This document shows positions 4,786 to 6,274 of a stretch of DNA of 6,274 nt, piece after piece; positions within the stretch are counted from its first letter, which is position 1; each line of letters starts with the position of its first letter. The notes below the pieces were generated by a model, which worked only from the letters and a program-made list of their open reading frames with translations, was not told where the DNA came from and made no database searches. The position numbers were made by a program, and so were the translations under genes. Source of the stretch: an uncultured Angelakisella sp. (GTDB taxonomy: Bacteria; Bacillota; Clostridia; Oscillospirales; Ruminococcaceae). The stretch is from contig CANOCD010000069.1 in the NCBI GenBank assembly GCA_947564495.1, positions 1-6,274 on the forward strand, given 5' to 3'.

Positions 4786-5217
4786 TCAATACTTCTTCTT
4801 TCCCTTGGTCATTTCCCGGAGGAACATCCGGCAGTTCTCCACGAACTCCCCGGCGTCTGGGTCCTCCGGGGCCAGCTCCTGCCAGCGCAGGCCGTATTGC
4901 AGCGCCTCCCAGGTCCGATCCATGGTACTGAGGGCGTAGCCCATCCGGCAGTTCCAGACGGGGTCCTTCTCCCCCTCCTCCCGGATGGTCTCCAGGATGT
5001 CCACCGCCTTCCGGAGCAGCGCCCAGTCCGGCTCTGCGTTCTTCTGCTGGCGGCGGTCGTGTTCCCCCAGCACCGCCAGGTTGCTGGTGACCCGCCCCAG
5101 CCAAAGGGTGAGGGCGTAGCCCCGCTCCCCCTCCGGGACGGCCTCCATAGCCCGGATGGCCCGGGAATACTCCCCGGCCTCGTTCCACTCCTCGATCTGC
5201 TTGAGAAGCTCCTCCAT
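4786..5217 (-). CDS. TPR-like helical protein, 143 aa
   Basis: A soluble, acidic, all-helical protein of 143 residues. It begins 'MEELLKQIEEWNEAGEYSRAIRAMEAVP' and has repeat-like helix pairs at about 1-30, 35-50, 65-80, 88-108 and 115-135. The spacing and the small/aromatic pattern (W-N-C-R-M-G-Y-A-L, then R-T-W-E-A-L-Q-Y-G and L-A-P-E-D-P-D) are those of tetratricopeptide repeats, so a role in protein binding is likely. Related TPR proteins occur near immunity-type genes in gut Clostridia, which fits the downstream Imm17-like neighbour. The frame stays open far upstream, but ATG 5217 is chosen because AGGAGAG lies just before it and longer versions would overlap traX. It follows traX by 20 nt and ends 1 nt before the next gene. 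Partner and substrate are unknown. Confidence 0.8.
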   Translation of the reverse strand: MEELLKQIEEWNEAGEYSRAIRAMEAVPEGERGYALTLWLGRVTSNLAVLGEHDRRQQKNAEPDWALLRKAVDILETIREEGEKDPVWNCRMGYALSTMDRTWEALQYGLRWQELAPEDPDAGEFVENCRMFLREMTKGKKKY

Positions 5218-5237
5218 GGTGATCTCTCCTTCCTGCC

Positions 5238-5984
5238 TCATCCGCCGATCATCACCCCCACGTTCCCGTGGAGCCCCAGGCGTATCAGCCCGCAAAGGAC
5301 CAGGTGCAGGGGATAGTAGAGGTAGAAGAACCACTTCATCCCCTTCCAGCTCCCCTTCTCCCCGTTGTACCGTTTCAACAGGGGGATGGTCAGGGCGACG
5401 CAAAGCTGGAGAACGCCGTAGACCGGGTCGATAAAGAGGGCGTAGACCAGGGCGTAGAGGGCCACCCACAGCATCATCCCGGTCATCTGCCGCCGGAAAT
5501 CCCCCCGGTGCCTGCCGATCTCCACGATGGCCAGCACGGCGATGCTGCTCCAATCGGCGCAAAAGGCGGCCGCCGTCATGGCAAGGATCAGGGCCGTCTT
5601 CTGCCACTCCCGGAACCGGCCGCTCTGCCGGACGCAGAGGGCCACCAGCCCCCAGGCCAAAGCCCAGATGACGCTGGTCTGGTTAAAGACGCTGGTCCGG
5701 AAAGGCAGAAAGGGGATGCCAAAGGCAAAGTTATAAGCGAAGTGGGAGGGGACCGCAAAGGCAAAGAGCCGCCCAGCGTACCGCCTCCGGTCCCGGGTGT
5801 GATGGTACCCCTCCGCCACAAAGAACCAGAAGATTGGCGCCGCCATCCTGCCGGCGGCGTGGATCAGAAGGAGCCACGGGTCCCTGGGATAGTTGGGAAA
5901 GATCACGCTGGTCAGATGATCCAGGGTCATCACCACCATGGCAAGGACCTTCAGCTGGCCTGCGTTCCAGCCCTTCTCCGCCAT
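5238..5984 (-). CDS. TraX family membrane protein (acyltransferase-like)
   Basis: A 248-residue polytopic membrane protein of the TraX family. F-plasmid TraX acetylates the pilin N-terminus; chromosomal Firmicute members have no proven substrate. Family marks visible: 'LKVLAMVVMTLDHL' (11-24) with the D-H pair, 'GRMAAPIFWFFVAEGYHHT' (45-63) with the EGY-H pair, and 'FYLYYPLHLVLCGLI' (220-234) near the C-terminus. About eight hydrophobic stretches are spread over the length, for example 11-28, 45-58, 71-92, 104-117, 130-155, 171-185, 187-201 and 219-234. Start ATG 5984 has AAGGGGG (5993-5999) at 8 nt. It is the first gene of the operon and sits 33 nt after a near-consensus promoter. Nothing conjugative lies nearby, so it is probably a chromosomal family member modifying an envelope component. 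Family assignment is firm; function is not. Confidence 0.92.
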   Translation of the reverse strand: MAEKGWNAGQLKVLAMVVMTLDHLTSVIFPNYPRDPWLLLIHAAGRMAAPIFWFFVAEGYHHTRDRRRYAGRLFAFAVPSHFAYNFAFGIPFLPFRTSVFNQTSVIWALAWGLVALCVRQSGRFREWQKTALILAMTAAAFCADWSSIAVLAIVEIGRHRGDFRRQMTGMMLWVALYALVYALFIDPVYGVLQLCVALTIPLLKRYNGEKGSWKGMKWFFYLYYPLHLVLCGLIRLGLHGNVGVMIGG

Positions 5985-6016
5985 CGCCGCCGCCCCCTTC
6001 TGCCGCCTTTTGTACC

Positions 6017-6045
6017 ATTATACCAGAGCGGCCCCCCGGGGGCAA
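6017..6045 (-). promoter_or_regulatory. Promoter of the traX-TPR-Imm17-xpt operon
   Basis: On the minus strand TTGCCC (6045-6040) and TATAAT (6022-6017) are separated by exactly 17 nt, and TG precedes the -10 by one base, making an extended -10. The traX ATG is 33 nt downstream. A palindrome GCCCCCCGGGGGC (6031-6043) fills most of the spacer and overlaps the -35, a possible operator. A near-perfect match, so confidence is high. Confidence 0.85.
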
Positions 6046-6113
6046 GGCGCCCCGCCAGATTTTTCCAAGACCGAGGCGTCTGTGGGATGGGCCCCGGGCC
6101 GCCCAAAGGCAGC

Positions 6114-6145
6114 AAAAAGCCCGGAACTACTGCTCCGGGCTTTTT
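6114..6145. terminator. Bidirectional intrinsic terminator
   Basis: GCCCGGA (6119-6125) pairs with TCCGGGC (6134-6140) around an 8-nt loop, flanked by AAAAA (6114-6118) and TTTTTTT (6141-6147). It would stop tRNA transcription on the minus strand, and works equally on the plus strand. It lies just after the 3' end of the tRNA-Asn gene and before the traX promoter, so it insulates the two units. Confidence 0.9.
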
Positions 6146-6146
6146 T

Positions 6147-6222
6147 TGGCTCCCCCTGTCTGGCTCGAACAGACGACCCTGCGGTTAACAGCCGCATGCT
6201 CTACCGACTGAGCTAAGGAGGA
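6147..6222 (-). tRNA. tRNA-Asn (anticodon GTT)
   Basis: Read on the minus strand, all parts of a 76-nt tRNA are present: acceptor TCCTCCT with AGGGGGA (one T-G wobble), D arm GCTC/GAGC, anticodon stem TGCGG/CCGCA with loop CTGTTAA (anticodon GTT, Asn), T arm GTCTG/CAGAC with TTCGAGC, discriminator G and an encoded CCA (plus-strand TGG 6147-6149). No introns or missing pairs. A terminator follows directly. No clear promoter is visible in the 52 nt before it, so it may belong to a cluster extending off the right edge. Confidence 0.97.
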
Positions 6223-6230
6223 ATACAGGA

Positions 6231-6260
6231 GATAGCGGCTCCGGGGATGGAACCGCTATC
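6231..6260. repeat. Inverted repeat upstream of tRNA-Asn
   Basis: GATAGCGG (6231-6238) pairs with CCGCTATC (6253-6260), extended after one mismatch by TCC/GGA (6240-6242, 6249-6251) around a 6-nt loop. It has no T-run on either side. It sits 8 nt before the 5' end of the tRNA and could be a processing stem between tandem tRNAs, a protein-binding site, or the end of a feature off the edge. Confidence 0.5.
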
Positions 6261-6274
6261 AGGTGCCGGCATAG

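Noticed and set aside
4520..4800. Purine riboswitch controlling xpt
   Set aside because: The upstream sequence is coding for the Imm17-like gene with 1-nt spacing; no purine-aptamer core could be placed there.
5218..5607. N-terminal extension of the TPR-like gene into traX
   Set aside because: The frame stays open to 5607, but the extension is Arg/Pro/Gly-rich, overlaps traX in another frame, and the ATG at 5217 has a good ribosome site.
5268..6188. Plus-strand open frame of 306 codons opposite traX, running into the tRNA
   Set aside because: Antisense to a well-supported TraX protein, low-complexity Pro/Gly/His/Gln composition, and it crosses a terminator and a tRNA gene.
6247..6274. Plus-strand gene start at the right edge (ATG at 6247)
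   Set aside because: Only nine codons are visible, the nearest AGGAG is 14 nt away, and the ATG lies at the end of the hairpin loop 6231-6260.

Overview
This is a GC-rich chromosomal stretch from a low-copy-gene, anaerobic Firmicute. The best guess is an Oscillospiraceae member (Flavonifractor/Lawsonibacter/Pseudoflavonifractor-like). The guess rests on GC-rich Clostridia-type proteins (HisRS with a Cys-containing insertion, a short Bacillus-size methylglyoxal synthase, Bacillus-type xanthine phosphoribosyltransferase, a chromosomal TraX), strong AGGAGG-type ribosome binding sites, and GC-rich hairpin clusters between genes. The placement is inference; no rRNA or species marker is present.

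Layout, left to right. Positions 1-164 are non-coding and full of GC-rich inverted repeats. Positions 165-365 (minus) encode a 66-residue antitoxin-like protein. The 434-nt gap 366-799 is not empty. Next to the small gene it holds a leader-like region with mutually exclusive helices and a possible 14-codon leader peptide, and next to hisS it holds a cluster of three perfect hairpins. Positions 800-3360 (minus) are a three-gene cluster, minD-like > mgsA > hisS, probably transcribed from a promoter near 3380-3408. The minD-mgsA adjacency looks like a remnant of the mre-min-rodA-mgsA cell-shape cluster of Clostridia; minC and minE are absent from the window.

Positions 3580-3966 hold the only plus-strand gene, a small membrane protein with a C-terminal zinc ribbon. 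It converges on xpt with only 4 nt between the stop codons. Positions 3971-5984 (minus) form a tight operon: traX > TPR-like protein > Imm17-like two-helix membrane protein > xpt. Spacings are 20, 1 and 1 nt, and a near-consensus promoter lies at 6017-6045. The unusual part is a possible orphan immunity-type pair placed between an acyltransferase-like membrane protein and a purine salvage enzyme. A bidirectional terminator at 6114-6145 separates this operon from a tRNA-Asn gene (6147-6222, minus). The right edge has one more inverted repeat.

The most interesting observations are the attenuator-like leader at about 488-619, the MinD homologue whose D38 and D40 positions are changed, the methylglyoxal synthase lacking the expected active-site His, and the TPR/Imm17-like pair in the traX-xpt operon. 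None of these is proven to be a new system; each has a specific test listed.
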